Below, piece after piece: positions 32,149 through 40,752 of a stretch of DNA of 64,000 nt. Source of the DNA: Streptomyces caniscabiei (GTDB taxonomy: Bacteria > Actinomycetota > Actinomycetes > Streptomycetales > Streptomycetaceae); the NCBI RefSeq assembly GCF_014930365.1, contig NZ_JABXWI010000015.1:62001-126000 (forward strand). Direction: 5' to 3'. The notes beneath the pieces are model-generated. The model was not told where the DNA came from. It saw only the letters and a program-made list of their open reading frames with translations, and ran no database searches. How positions within the stretch are numbered: the first letter of the stretch is position 1; every line of letters starts with the position of its first letter. A program made the translations under genes and the position numbers.

Positions 32149-33897
32149 TCAGCCGCCGCTGCCCGCCTTGAGCAGCGCGGCCACGATCGGGCCCGCCGAC
32201 TCGCTGCCGTGGCCGCCCTGTTGGACGACTCCGGCGGAGGCCAGGTCGCCCTTCCAGGCGGTGAACCAGCCGTTGGGCTCCTTCTGGCCGTCGACCTCGG
32301 CGGAGCCGGTCTTGGCGCCGTAGTCCGGGCCGAGACCCGACATCGCCTCGGCCGCCGTACCGGCCGCGGCGGTGTACTGGAGGAGTTCGCGGAGCTGGGA
32401 GCGGACCGTCGCGGACATGGGGCGGGAGGCGGTGGCCAGGGTGCGGTCGTCGACGGACGGCGGGACCAGGTAGGGCTGCTTGAAGACGCCCGTCTTGGCC
32501 GTCGCGACCACCGACGCCATGTTCAGCGGGTTCATCCGCACCCCGCCCTGGCCGATCAGCGAGGCCGCCATCGGGGCGGCGCTCTGCACCGGCACCGCGC
32601 CGTCGAAGCTGGAGACGCCGATGGCCCAGTTGTTCAGGCCGAGCCCGAAGACCTGCTGGGCCTCCTTGGTCAGGGAGTCGTCGTCCAGCTTCTTCGCCTG
32701 GGAGATGAACGCGGTGTTGCAGGAGCGGGCGAAACTCGCCTTGAACGTCCCGCCCTTGATCTCGAACTTGTCGTCGTTCTGGAACTTCCAGCCGCCGTAC
32801 GACGAGTACTTGGGGCAGGGGTGGCCCTTGTCCGCCGAGGCCAGGCCCTTGTCGACGAGCAGGGCCGACGACACGATCTTCATCGTGGAGCCGGGGGCCA
32901 GCGAGCCCTGGAACGCCACGTTGAAACTGCTGGAGTTGGCCGCGGCCAGGATCTCGCCGGTCGAGGGCCGCATCACGACCACCGACGCCCGCTTCGTGGC
33001 CGCCACCTTCTCCTCGGCGGCGGCCTGCAGCGCCGGGCTGAGCGTCGTTCTCACCTCGCCCGGAGTGCCCTTGCTCAGCTCCAGCAGCGTCTTGTCGGCG
33101 GCCTTCTCCTTGGTGGACTTGGTGGAGTTGGTCGAGTTGCTTGAATCGGTGGAGTCGCCGGACTTCGCGGACTTGGCGGAGTCCGTGGGGTCGGCGCGGA
33201 CGATCCGCAGCTCGACGCCCGCCTTGCCGCCCGCCTTCTTGCCGTACTTCTCCCGCAGACCGTCCAGCACCGAGCCCAGCGACGGGTACTTCTCCGTCGT
33301 CAGCTCGCCGCCGTCCCGGTCGAGGGCCTTCACCGGGGGCGTGCCCGCCTCTCCGGTCACCAGCCGGTCGCCTTCGGCGAGTTCGGGGTGGACGACGGAC
33401 GGCTGCCAGTCGACGACGGGTTCGCCGTCCTTCTTCGCGCGGACGACGGTGAGGGCGGACTTGTAGGTCAGCGGCTTCTCGGTGCCCTTGAAGGAGACCG
33501 TGCCCTTCACCGTGAACGGCACCTCGTCGCCGGAGCGCTTGCCGCGGGTGAGGGTGACGTCCGTGATGTGGGCGTCCTTGGTGAAGCCGGTCAACGCCGC
33601 CGTGGCGGCGGGCGAGTCGTCCGTGGCGGCGGCGGCCCTGGCGACCGTGCCCTTCTGCCAGGCCGTGAGGAACGTGGTCGCGGCCGTGCGGACCTCGGCG
33701 GAGGACAGGGGGCCGGTCTTCACGGCCTTGGCGTCGGCCGAGCCGTCCTCGGCGGCCGCGCCGGCGCCGAACACCGTGTAGACGGCCATCGCGCCCCCGC
33801 CGAGGGCCGCGACGGCGACTCCGCCCAGCACGAGATGCCGCCGTGACCTCCCCGACTTCGCGGCCTTCCGCTCGTCGACACGCCTTCTCTTACCCAC
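32149..33897 (-). CDS. penicillin-binding protein, class B transpeptidase (first of tandem pair)
   Basis: Membrane-anchored D,D-transpeptidase that cross-links peptidoglycan. A short cytoplasmic basic tail, one membrane segment (LVLGGVAVAALGGGAMAVYTV, residues 23-43), an NTF2/MecA-like domain and a transpeptidase domain are seen. Active-site motifs: GSTMK near 335, RSCN near 392 and KTGSAE near 528. A low-complexity Ser/Asn/Thr/Lys linker (about 200-235, SAKSAKSGDSTDSSNSTNS...) is absent from the paralogue at 34242. Length 582 residues. It lies downstream of that paralogue, separated by a hairpin repeat. Confidence 0.92.
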   Translation of the reverse strand: MGKRRRVDERKAAKSGRSRRHLVLGGVAVAALGGGAMAVYTVFGAGAAAEDGSADAKAVKTGPLSSAEVRTAATTFLTAWQKGTVARAAAATDDSPAATAALTGFTKDAHITDVTLTRGKRSGDEVPFTVKGTVSFKGTEKPLTYKSALTVVRAKKDGEPVVDWQPSVVHPELAEGDRLVTGEAGTPPVKALDRDGGELTTEKYPSLGSVLDGLREKYGKKAGGKAGVELRIVRADPTDSAKSAKSGDSTDSSNSTNSTKSTKEKAADKTLLELSKGTPGEVRTTLSPALQAAAEEKVAATKRASVVVMRPSTGEILAAANSSSFNVAFQGSLAPGSTMKIVSSALLVDKGLASADKGHPCPKYSSYGGWKFQNDDKFEIKGGTFKASFARSCNTAFISQAKKLDDDSLTKEAQQVFGLGLNNWAIGVSSFDGAVPVQSAAPMAASLIGQGGVRMNPLNMASVVATAKTGVFKQPYLVPPSVDDRTLATASRPMSATVRSQLRELLQYTAAAGTAAEAMSGLGPDYGAKTGSAEVDGQKEPNGWFTAWKGDLASAGVVQQGGHGSESAGPIVAALLKAGSGG

Positions 33898-34031
33898 GCT
33901 CCCGACCTTCCGCTGCCCCCGGCTGCCTCTCGTTCCTCAACGAGAGGCACCACACTAGAGTCCCGCGGGTCACTCCGTGGGGTTGGGCCGAAGAGGGTGC
34001 GTTGTCGGGTGCGCTGTCGGGTGCGAGTGGG

Positions 34032-34142
34032 TGGGGCTTCTCGCGCAGTTCCCCGCGCCCCCAGAAGACCAGGCCCTGCGGGCCTGGAAAGCACGGGGCG
34101 CAGCCCCGGGTTTTCAGGGGTGCGGGGAAGTGCGTGAGCAAC
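34032..34142. repeat. long hairpin repeat family, copy 3
   Basis: Left arm GGGGCTTCTCGCGCAGTTCC; the right arm (from about 34115) is degenerate, reading GTGCGGGGAAGTGCGTGAGC. The inner part contains GGCCTGGAAAGCACGGGGCGCAGCC, as in copies 1 and 5. It fills most of the 344-base gap between the two penicillin-binding protein genes, where no gene is seen. Confidence 0.8.
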
Positions 34143-34241
34143 CACGACCTGCCCGCACCCGACAACGCATCCGCCCCCCACCCACTCACTCACCGCATCG
34201 CACCCTCGACGGCGTGACCCGGCCCGACCCGGCCCCACAGA

Positions 34242-35876
34242 TCACCTCCCGGCCTTCAGCACCTCCACCACGATCGGCCCGGCCGCCTCCCCACCCCGGC
34301 CACCCCCCTCCGACATCGCCGCCGCGGCCACATCCCCCCGGAACCCGGTGAACCAACTGTCCGCCACCGCCTGCCCGTCGATCTCCGCGGACCCGGTCTT
34401 CGCCCCGATGTCCCCGCCCAGGCCGGCCATGACGGTCGCGGCGGTCCCCTGCGTCGCGGTCAGCCTCATCATCTGCTTCAACTGCGACGCGGTACCGGCC
34501 CGCAACCCCTCCGCCGTGGCCAGCTTCCGGTCGTCCATGTCCGGCGACACCAGATACGGCTGCCGGAACCGCCCCGTGATCGCCGTCGACGTCACCGACG
34601 CCATGTTCAGCGGGTTCATCAGCACATCGCCCTGCCCGATGGCGTTGGCGGCCCGGTTCGGCCCGCCGGACGGCGGCACCTTGCCGTCCATGGAGACGAT
34701 GCCCGTCTTCCAGTCGTCCCGGCCGATCCCGAACCGGTTCTGCGCCTCCTCGGTCAATGACGCGTCGGTCAGCGGCTTTTCGTCGATGAGCTTGATGAAC
34801 GCCGTGTTGCAGGACCGCTCGAAGGCGCCTGCGAGCGTGGCGTTCGACGTCTCGTCGGGCTTCATGCCCGGCAGGTTCTTGAAGGTCTGGCTCTGCCAGG
34901 TGGCCGTGTCGGGGCAGGGGGCCGGGCCGTTCATGGAGGTCACGCCGTTGTCGATGAGCATCGCGGCGGTGATGATCTTCATCGTGGAGCCGGGCGGCAG
35001 TTCGCCCTGGAAGGCCGCGTTGAAGGCGTCGTCGCGGTGGTTGGCGACGGCCAGCACCTCACCGGTACTGGGCTGCAGTGCGACCACGGACGACTCGGCG
35101 TACTTCTCGACCGCCGCCTCGGCCGCCGCCTGCGTCCGGGCGCTGATCGTGGTCTCCAGTTTGCCCGCCTTGCCCTCGGCGAGGGTCAGCAGCGTGGTGT
35201 CGCCCGCGTTCGTGGTGGTGTGGCGGACGCCCAGCTCGATGCCGGGGGTGCCGCCCGCGTCGGCGCCGTAGCGCTCGCGCAGGGTGTCGAGGATCGGTCC
35301 GAGGGAGGGGTACTTCTCCTTGGTCAGCACCTTGCCGTCCCGGTCCACGGCCTCGATGGGCGGCGCCGCCGCCTCGCCGACGAACAGGCGGTCGCCGGCC
35401 TTCAGCTCGGGGTGCACGACGGTCGGCCGCCAGTCGACCAGGGCCCGCCCGGTCGTCTTCCCCCGCACGACGGTCAGCCGGCTCTTGTAGGCGAGCTTCT
35501 TGGTCTTCCCGTCGTACGACACCGTGGCGGCGACGGAGTACGGGACGGTCCGGTCCCCGGAGCCGGTGGGCTTGCCCGGCTCGATCTTCACGTCCGCGAT
35601 CCGCGCGGCGTCGACGAAGCTGCCGAGCACGGCCTGCGCGTCCGCCGCGTCGTTCGTGTACGAGGACGCCGTGGCCGCGTCGCCCTTCTCCCAGGCGGCG
35701 AAGAACTTCTCGGTGGTCTCCCGCACCTCGTCCCCGCTCGGCGGCCCGGTGCGCTTCTCGACGCCCCCGCCGTCCCCGTTGAGCGCGGTCACGACGTTGT
35801 ACCCGCCGTACCCGGCGCCTCCCACCATCGCGGCGAACACCCCGCCGACTATGGCGACCTTGACCCCCTTGCGCAT
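34242..35876 (-). CDS. penicillin-binding protein, class B transpeptidase (second of tandem pair)
   Basis: A 544-residue paralogue of the product of 32149-33897, with the same architecture: basic start MRKGVKVAIVGGVFAAMVGGAGYGGYNVV (membrane anchor), NTF2/MecA-like domain (EKFFAAWEKGDAATASSYT), dimerisation region, and transpeptidase motifs GSTMK near 296, RSCN near 354 and KTGSAE near 493. The Ser-rich linker of its partner is missing. The pair probably arose by tandem duplication. A TGAACGCGTTCA palindrome lies 61 bases upstream of its start. Action is at the outer membrane face during growth or sporulation. Confidence 0.92.
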   Translation of the reverse strand: MRKGVKVAIVGGVFAAMVGGAGYGGYNVVTALNGDGGGVEKRTGPPSGDEVRETTEKFFAAWEKGDAATASSYTNDAADAQAVLGSFVDAARIADVKIEPGKPTGSGDRTVPYSVAATVSYDGKTKKLAYKSRLTVVRGKTTGRALVDWRPTVVHPELKAGDRLFVGEAAAPPIEAVDRDGKVLTKEKYPSLGPILDTLRERYGADAGGTPGIELGVRHTTTNAGDTTLLTLAEGKAGKLETTISARTQAAAEAAVEKYAESSVVALQPSTGEVLAVANHRDDAFNAAFQGELPPGSTMKIITAAMLIDNGVTSMNGPAPCPDTATWQSQTFKNLPGMKPDETSNATLAGAFERSCNTAFIKLIDEKPLTDASLTEEAQNRFGIGRDDWKTGIVSMDGKVPPSGGPNRAANAIGQGDVLMNPLNMASVTSTAITGRFRQPYLVSPDMDDRKLATAEGLRAGTASQLKQMMRLTATQGTAATVMAGLGGDIGAKTGSAEIDGQAVADSWFTGFRGDVAAAAMSEGGGRGGEAAGPIVVEVLKAGR

Positions 35877-35936
35877 GACGCGTTCCCTTCCCCGTGGACC
35901 CCGTAGTGGCTTCCCGTCCGGCCCCGAACACGACTT

Positions 35937-35948
35937 TGAACGCGTTCA
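35937..35948. promoter_or_regulatory. 12-bp palindrome upstream of penicillin-binding protein gene
   Basis: TGAACGCGTTCA lies 61 bases upstream of the start codon at 35876 (minus strand), flanked by AT-richer sequence that could hold the promoter. It shares the TGAAC/GTTCA half sites with the palindrome at 2962-2975. Confidence 0.4.
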
Positions 35949-36127
35949 GAAACCGCTTACCGAGGCTCACTGTAAACACGAGGCAGTAACGCGTGGGAAA
36001 AATGCGCCCTGTGTGTGCCCTGATTGTTAGCCCAGAGCCCCGCCGAACCGGATTCAGGCCACCATGACCCCGTATCCGGCCAGACGAGGCGCCGCCGCCG
36101 ACCGCACCGCCTGAGGCGCAACACGCC

Positions 36128-37867
36128 CTAGACCCACGTATCCATCCACATCCGCGACCGCCAGCTGTCGATCGGGATGGGCTGGCCGGTGTAGAGGGGC
36201 CAGAAGTAGATGAAGTTCCAGATGATCAGGAGGACCAGGACGCCGGCGGCTGCCGCGCCCGCCACTCGGCGGCGCTCCGGGGCGCCGGGTGGGCCGAGGA
36301 TCGCGCCGATCAGCATGGTGACGGCGAGGCAGAGGAAGGGGAGGAAGACGACGGCGTAGAAGAAGAAGATCGTGCGTTCCTGGTAGAGGAACCAGGGGAG
36401 GTAGCCGGCGGCGATGCCGCAGGCGATCGCGCCGGCGCGCCAGTCGCGGCGGAAGAACCAGCGCCACAGGACGTAGAGCACGGCGAAGGCGGCGGCCCAC
36501 CACAGCAGGGGCGTGCCGATGGCCAGGACCTCGCGGGCGCACTTGTCGGCGGTGTCCGCCGCGCAGCCGTCCTTGCCGGGGGACGGGGACTCGTAGAAGT
36601 ACGAGACGGGGCGGCCGAGGACGATCCAGCTCCACGGGTTCGACTGGTACGTGTGCGGGGACGAGAGGCCGACGTGGAACTCGTAGACCGCGTGCTCGTA
36701 GTGCCACAGGCTGCGCAGCCAGTCCGGCAGCCAGCTGAACCAGCCGCCCCTGCCCTCGGTCGCGGCCCAGTTGCGGTAGTAGCCGCCGCTGCCGTCGTCC
36801 GGGGAGAGGATCCAGCCCGTCCAGGAGACCAGGTACGTGACGATCATGACCGGGACCGTGGAGAGGAAGGCCAGACCCAGGTCGCGTCGCATCGTCGCGA
36901 TCAGCGGCCGGCGGGCGCCGGCGACCTTGCGGGCCGCGTAGTCCCAGAGCACCGTCATGATCCCGAAGAACACCATGAAGTACAGGGCGTTCCACTTGGT
37001 GCCGAGCGCCAGGCCCAGGCAGAGACCGGCCAGCCAACGGTACGGGCGCCAGCCCAGACGGGTGGTCTCGGCGATGAGGGAGTTGGGGCGTACGACCCCG
37101 TCGCCGTCCGGGGGGAGGGCCGCGGCCAGGCGTTCCCGTGCCTTGTCCCGGTCGATGACCAGGCAGCCGAACGCCGCCAGGACGAAGAACATCAGCACCT
37201 GGTCCAGCAGCGCCGTGCGGCTCATCACGAAGTGCAGGCCGTCGACCGCCATCAGGCCGCCCGCGAGGCAGCCGAGGAACGTCGAGCGGAAGATCCGGCG
37301 GCCGATACGGCACAGCATGAGGACCGAGAGCGTGCCGAGCAGGGCGGTCATGAAGCGCCAGCCGAACGGGTCGAAGCCGAACATCAGCTCGCCCAGGCCG
37401 ATCACGTACTTCCCGACCGGCGGGTGCACGACGTACGCCGCCTCCGTCGGGATCGGGACGTTCCCGTTGTTCTGGAGGATCAGCTCGTTGGCGTTCTTGG
37501 CCCAGTTGACCTCGTAGCCGCGGTGGACGATCGCCCACGCGTCCTTGGCGTAGTACGTCTCGTCGAATATCACCGCCTTGGGGCTGCCCAGGTTGTGGAA
37601 CCGCATCAGCCCGGCGACCAGCGTGACCAGCAGCGGACCGCCCCACGCCGACCAGCGCACGAGGCGGGCCGCGACCTCCTCGCGCAGGCCGAGGACCGCC
37701 CAGAAACGCGGGCTGGGGCGGGTGTACGGCGGCACCAGCCGGCCGCGGACGTCGCTTCTCGGAGGTGCCGCGTAGCCGAATCGGCGCAGGCGGTGCTGCC
37801 ACGACGGCCTCGGGTCTTCGGCGGCCTGGTCCTGCCGGGTGTCCGTGGAGGACGCGGTACTGGTCAC
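36128..37867 (-). CDS. pmt: protein O-mannosyltransferase (GT39/PMT family)
   Basis: Polytopic membrane enzyme, 579 residues, that transfers mannose from polyprenyl phosphate mannose to Ser/Thr of secreted proteins. FDETYYAKDAWAIVHRGYEVNW near 90-112 holds the catalytic Asp-Glu motif of PMTs, followed by HPPVGKYVIGLGE, the conserved second motif. About 11 membrane segments follow, with the C-terminal PMT_4TMC part (RTIFFFYAVVFLPFLCLAV; IWNFIYFWPLYTGQPIP). Start GTG 37867 (VTSTASSTD). The product resembles S. coelicolor Pmt, needed for phage phiC31 receptor and lipoprotein glycosylation. It is divergent from rsmI. Confidence 0.93.
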   Translation of the reverse strand: MTSTASSTDTRQDQAAEDPRPSWQHRLRRFGYAAPPRSDVRGRLVPPYTRPSPRFWAVLGLREEVAARLVRWSAWGGPLLVTLVAGLMRFHNLGSPKAVIFDETYYAKDAWAIVHRGYEVNWAKNANELILQNNGNVPIPTEAAYVVHPPVGKYVIGLGELMFGFDPFGWRFMTALLGTLSVLMLCRIGRRIFRSTFLGCLAGGLMAVDGLHFVMSRTALLDQVLMFFVLAAFGCLVIDRDKARERLAAALPPDGDGVVRPNSLIAETTRLGWRPYRWLAGLCLGLALGTKWNALYFMVFFGIMTVLWDYAARKVAGARRPLIATMRRDLGLAFLSTVPVMIVTYLVSWTGWILSPDDGSGGYYRNWAATEGRGGWFSWLPDWLRSLWHYEHAVYEFHVGLSSPHTYQSNPWSWIVLGRPVSYFYESPSPGKDGCAADTADKCAREVLAIGTPLLWWAAAFAVLYVLWRWFFRRDWRAGAIACGIAAGYLPWFLYQERTIFFFYAVVFLPFLCLAVTMLIGAILGPPGAPERRRVAGAAAAGVLVLLIIWNFIYFWPLYTGQPIPIDSWRSRMWMDTWV

Positions 37868-38069
37868 CGCGCCATCGTAGGGAACACCGCTGTGGGAGTC
37901 CCGTGGGATCGCGATGTGGCCGGGCGCCGAACGGGTCGGGGCGTGTGCGGTACGGCGACCGCGGGTGGGTCGTGGCCGGTCGCGCCCACGCGGCGGAGCC
38001 GCATGTCGGTACAGCCCCGCGCCCCTTCGGGGCGGCACCCCTCCGGGCCGCCCCTGGGAGGATGGGAAG

Positions 38070-38930
38070 GTGACTGGAATCCTTGTGTTGGCAGGTACCC
38101 CCATCGGTGAGATCGCGGACGCGCCGCCCCGGCTCGCCCAGGAGTTGGCCGGGGCGGACGTCGTCGCCGCCGAGGACACCCGGCGGCTGCGGCGGCTCAC
38201 CCAGGCGCTCGGGGTGCAGCCGGGCGGACGGATCGTCTCCTACTTCGAGGGCAACGAGGCCGCGCGCACGCCGGAACTCGTCGAGGCGCTGGTGGGCGGT
38301 GCCCGGGTGCTGCTGGTCACCGACGCGGGGATGCCGTCGGTCTCCGACCCCGGGTACCGGCTGGTCGCCGCCGCCGTGGAGAAGGACATCCGGGTCACCG
38401 CCGTACCCGGGCCCTCGGCCGTCCTCACCGCCCTCGCGCTGTCCGGGCTGCCCGTCGACCGGTTCTGCTTCGAGGGGTTCCCGCCGCGCAAGGCCGGCGA
38501 ACGGCTCGCCCGGCTCCGCGAGGTCGCCGAGGAGCGGCGCACCCTCGTGTACTTCGAGGCGCCCCACCGCCTGGACGCCACGCTCGCGGCGATGGCCGAG
38601 GCCTTCGGCGCGGGGCGGCGGGCCGCCGTGTGCCGGGAGCTGACCAAGACGTACGAGGAGGTCAAGCGGGGGCCGCTCGGGGAGCTGGCCGAGTGGGCGG
38701 CGGCCGGGGTGCGCGGGGAGATCACCGTGGTGGTCGAGGGGGCGCCGGAGAAGGGGCCGGAGGAGCTGGACGCGGAGGAGTTGGTGCGGCGGGTTCGCGT
38801 GCGGGAGGAGGCGGGGGAGCGGCGCAAGGAGGCGATCGCGGCGGTCGCGGTGGAGGCGGGGGTGCCGAAGAGGTCGGTCTTTGATGCTGTGGTCGCGGCG
38901 AAGAGGGCCATCCAGGGGCCGGGCGCCTGA
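38070..38930 (+). CDS. rsmI: 16S rRNA (cytidine1402-2'-O)-methyltransferase
   Basis: RsmI, an SAM-dependent methyltransferase of the tetrapyrrole-methylase fold, 286 residues. Typical motifs: LVLAGTPIGEIADAP at the start, VAAEDTRRLRRL, VTDAGMPSVSDPG, VPGPSAVLTALALSGLP, GFPPRK and FEAPHRL. GTG 38070 gives VTGILVLAGTP, the usual family start, preceded by GGGAGGATGGGAAG. It is divergent from pmt, as commonly seen in Streptomyces. A GGGGCGGC/GCCGCCCC hairpin at 38029-38054 lies in the leader. Confidence 0.93.
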   Translation: MTGILVLAGTPIGEIADAPPRLAQELAGADVVAAEDTRRLRRLTQALGVQPGGRIVSYFEGNEAARTPELVEALVGGARVLLVTDAGMPSVSDPGYRLVAAAVEKDIRVTAVPGPSAVLTALALSGLPVDRFCFEGFPPRKAGERLARLREVAEERRTLVYFEAPHRLDATLAAMAEAFGAGRRAAVCRELTKTYEEVKRGPLGELAEWAAAGVRGEITVVVEGAPEKGPEELDAEELVRRVRVREEAGERRKEAIAAVAVEAGVPKRSVFDAVVAAKRAIQGPGA

Positions 38931-38971
38931 TGACTCGGGGGTGCGGGTTTCGTGGGCGGGTGCGGGTGAGT

Positions 38972-39060
38972 GGGGCTTCTCGCGCAGTTCCCCGCGCCCC
39001 TGAAAAGCAGGGGCTGCGCCCCTTGCTTTTCCCTGCGCGAGAAGCCCCACCGGACCCGCG
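38972..39060. repeat. long hairpin repeat family, copy 4 (right arm partly deleted)
   Basis: The left arm and inner GGGGCTGCGCCCC hairpin are complete, but the right arm lacks the GGGGCGCGGGGAA part and resumes at CTGCGCGAGAAGCCCC. It occupies the gap after rsmI; the 328-base space 38931-39258 shows no gene. Confidence 0.8.
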
Positions 39061-39204
39061 CCCGAAAGCGCACAGCCCATGCCCCGGCAAAGCCGAGCAA
39101 AGCACAACCCTCGTACGCACGGGCTTCCCACAAGGGGAGGCCAAATGCCCTTCAACAGTCGGCAGATGGGGTGCACTCCAGGTCCGCCAGGGCGTCCACT
39201 GGGT

Positions 39205-39233
39205 GGTGAGGACGTACACGTCACGTCCTCACC
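39205..39233. repeat. perfect 11-bp inverted repeat upstream of the zinc-ribbon gene
   Basis: GGTGAGGACGT (39205-39215) and ACGTCCTCACC (39223-39233) flank 7 bases. It lies 26 bases before the ATG of the zinc-ribbon gene; it could be an operator or a leader hairpin. Confidence 0.5.
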
Positions 39234-39258
39234 GTCCAGCGGACAAGAGGAGCTGGCA

Positions 39259-39663
39259 ATGACCGAGATCGCAGAGCGCGCAGTGCTGCGCGACACCGCC
39301 ACCGCCGTCGTTCACGAGTCCTACGCGTTCGCCTGCATGCGTTGCGGGCACGGCTGGGAGCAGTCGTACGAGATAGAGCACCACAACGACGCCCAGGGGC
39401 GCGACTTCGTGATGTACGTGGCCGACGGCACGGTCGTGCCGTCCCCGCTGTCCCGGCCCACGTGCCAGAACTGCGACGGTCATGTCGTCCGGATCATGCG
39501 GGCGGGCCAGGTGTCGTCGGCGCTGGACGCCGAGCGTCGCCGGCGTCTGCCGAAGCCCCGCCCGGTGGCGGACACCGACACCCCGGAAGGGTCGGAGCCC
39601 GCGGAACACCACCACTGGCACCTGTCCGACCTCCTCCACCCGTTCCACCGCAAGGCGAGCTGA
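39259..39663 (+). CDS. zinc-ribbon hypothetical protein
   Basis: A 134-residue protein with Cys-x2-Cys at FACMRCGHGW (near residue 26) and Cys-x2-Cys at TCQNCDGH (near 70), the spacing of a zinc ribbon. Between them is YEIEHHNDAQGRDFVMYVADG. The C-terminal part is His-rich (EHHHWHLSDLLHPFHRK). ATG 39259 has AAGAGGAGC upstream, a good ribosome-binding site. The family is common in Streptomyces but of unknown role; nucleic-acid or protein binding is likely. The tatD gene follows after a long inverted repeat. Confidence 0.8.
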   Translation: MTEIAERAVLRDTATAVVHESYAFACMRCGHGWEQSYEIEHHNDAQGRDFVMYVADGTVVPSPLSRPTCQNCDGHVVRIMRAGQVSSALDAERRRRLPKPRPVADTDTPEGSEPAEHHHWHLSDLLHPFHRKAS

Positions 39664-39684
39664 CCTCCCCCCGGCGAGCCTGTG

Positions 39685-39727
39685 GGGCATGCCCCGATCG
39701 TGCGATTCGTAGGATCGGGGCATGCCC
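39685..39727. promoter_or_regulatory. 15-bp perfect inverted repeat covering the tatD start codon
   Basis: GGGCATGCCCCGATC (39685-39699) and its complement (39713-39727) flank a 13-base loop. The right arm contains the tatD ATG (39722-39724). In RNA the hairpin would bury the start codon; in DNA it could be a terminator for the zinc-ribbon gene. No separate ribosome-binding site is seen before the ATG. Confidence 0.65.
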
Positions 39728-40597
39728 TCGAACGACAAGAACGCCGCGCCCCCGCTCCCCGAACCCCTCCGGGTGCCGGTCGTCGATTCGCACACCCATC
39801 TGGACATGCAGTCCGGCACCGTCGAGGAGGGCCTCGCGAAGGCCGCCTCCGTGGGGGTGGCGACGGTCGTCCAGGTCGGCTGTGACATCAAGGGCTCCCG
39901 CTGGGCCGCCGAGACGGCCGAGCGGTACGAGGCCGTGCACGCCACCGTCGCGCTGCACCCGAACGAGGCGCCGCGCATCGTCCACGGCGACCCGGACGGC
40001 TGGTCCCGGCAGGGCGCCCGGACGCCCGGCGGTGACGCGGCGCTCGACGACGCCCTCGCCGAGATCGACCGCCTGGCCGCGTTGCCGCAGGTCAAGGGCA
40101 TCGGGGAGACGGGCCTCGACTACTTCAGGACCGGGCCGGAGGGCAAGGCCGCCCAGGAGCGGTCCTTCCGCGCGCACATCGAGATCGCCAAACGGCACGG
40201 CAAGGCGCTGGTCATCCACGACCGGGACGCCCACGACGACGTGTTGCGGATCCTGAAGGAGGAGGGCGCGCCCGAGCGGACCGTCTTCCACTGCTACTCC
40301 GGCGACGCCGAGATGGCCGCGGTCTGCGCCGCGCACGGCTACTTCATGTCCTTCGCCGGGAACATGACGTTCAAGAACGCCCAGCCGCTGCGCGACGCCC
40401 TCGCCGTCGCGCCCCTCGCACTCGTCCTCGTGGAGACCGACGCGCCCTTCCTCACACCCGCGCCGTACCGCGGACGGCCCAACGCGCCGTATCTCATTCC
40501 GGTCACGGTTCGCGCGATGGCCGAGGTGCGGGGCATCGACGAGGACGCGCTGGCGACGGCGATCGCGGCGAACACTGCAAGGGCGTTCGATTACTGA
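39722..40597 (+). CDS. tatD: TatD family metal-dependent hydrolase (DNase)
   Basis: A 291-residue TIM-barrel hydrolase. Metal ligands are visible: VDSHTHLD near 21-28, the Glu of GIGETGLDYF near 128, VIHDRDAHDD (His near 162), VFHCYSGD and ETDAPFLTP (Asp near 243). Members are 3'-5' DNases acting in repair or DNA turnover. It is the first gene of the conserved order tatD-rpf-rsmA-ispE. Its start codon lies inside a perfect inverted repeat. Confidence 0.92.
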   Translation: MPSNDKNAAPPLPEPLRVPVVDSHTHLDMQSGTVEEGLAKAASVGVATVVQVGCDIKGSRWAAETAERYEAVHATVALHPNEAPRIVHGDPDGWSRQGARTPGGDAALDDALAEIDRLAALPQVKGIGETGLDYFRTGPEGKAAQERSFRAHIEIAKRHGKALVIHDRDAHDDVLRILKEEGAPERTVFHCYSGDAEMAAVCAAHGYFMSFAGNMTFKNAQPLRDALAVAPLALVLVETDAPFLTPAPYRGRPNAPYLIPVTVRAMAEVRGIDEDALATAIAANTARAFDY

Positions 40598-40679
40598 GGG
40601 GTCACGTCGTGTGGGCCGTCCGGGGGACCCAAAAAGATGATCAGCGGCCCGTGTCGCGACACTGAGTGACCGCGTTGCT

Positions 40680-40707
40680 TTGGAGGGTGACCGGAGTCCG
40701 CTAGGTT
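40680..40707 (+). promoter_or_regulatory. possible promoter of the Rpf gene
   Basis: TTGGAG (40680-40685) and TAGGTT (40702-40707) are 16 bases apart, 45 bases before the GTG start. No c-di-AMP (ydaO-type) riboswitch pattern, known for some Rpf genes, is visible in the 155-base leader. Confidence 0.4.
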
Positions 40708-40752
40708 CACGTCGCCCGACCCGGACCCGGATCCCCTCTGGAGCGTGTCGTC

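Noticed and set aside
36054..39302. Long antisense/alternative frame (about 1080 codons) across pmt, rsmI and the zinc-ribbon gene
   Set aside because: It overlaps three well-supported genes in other frames and has no recognisable domain.
40598..40752. c-di-AMP (ydaO-type) riboswitch ahead of the Rpf gene
   Set aside because: The 155-base leader is too short and has none of the conserved blocks; only a promoter-like pair is visible.
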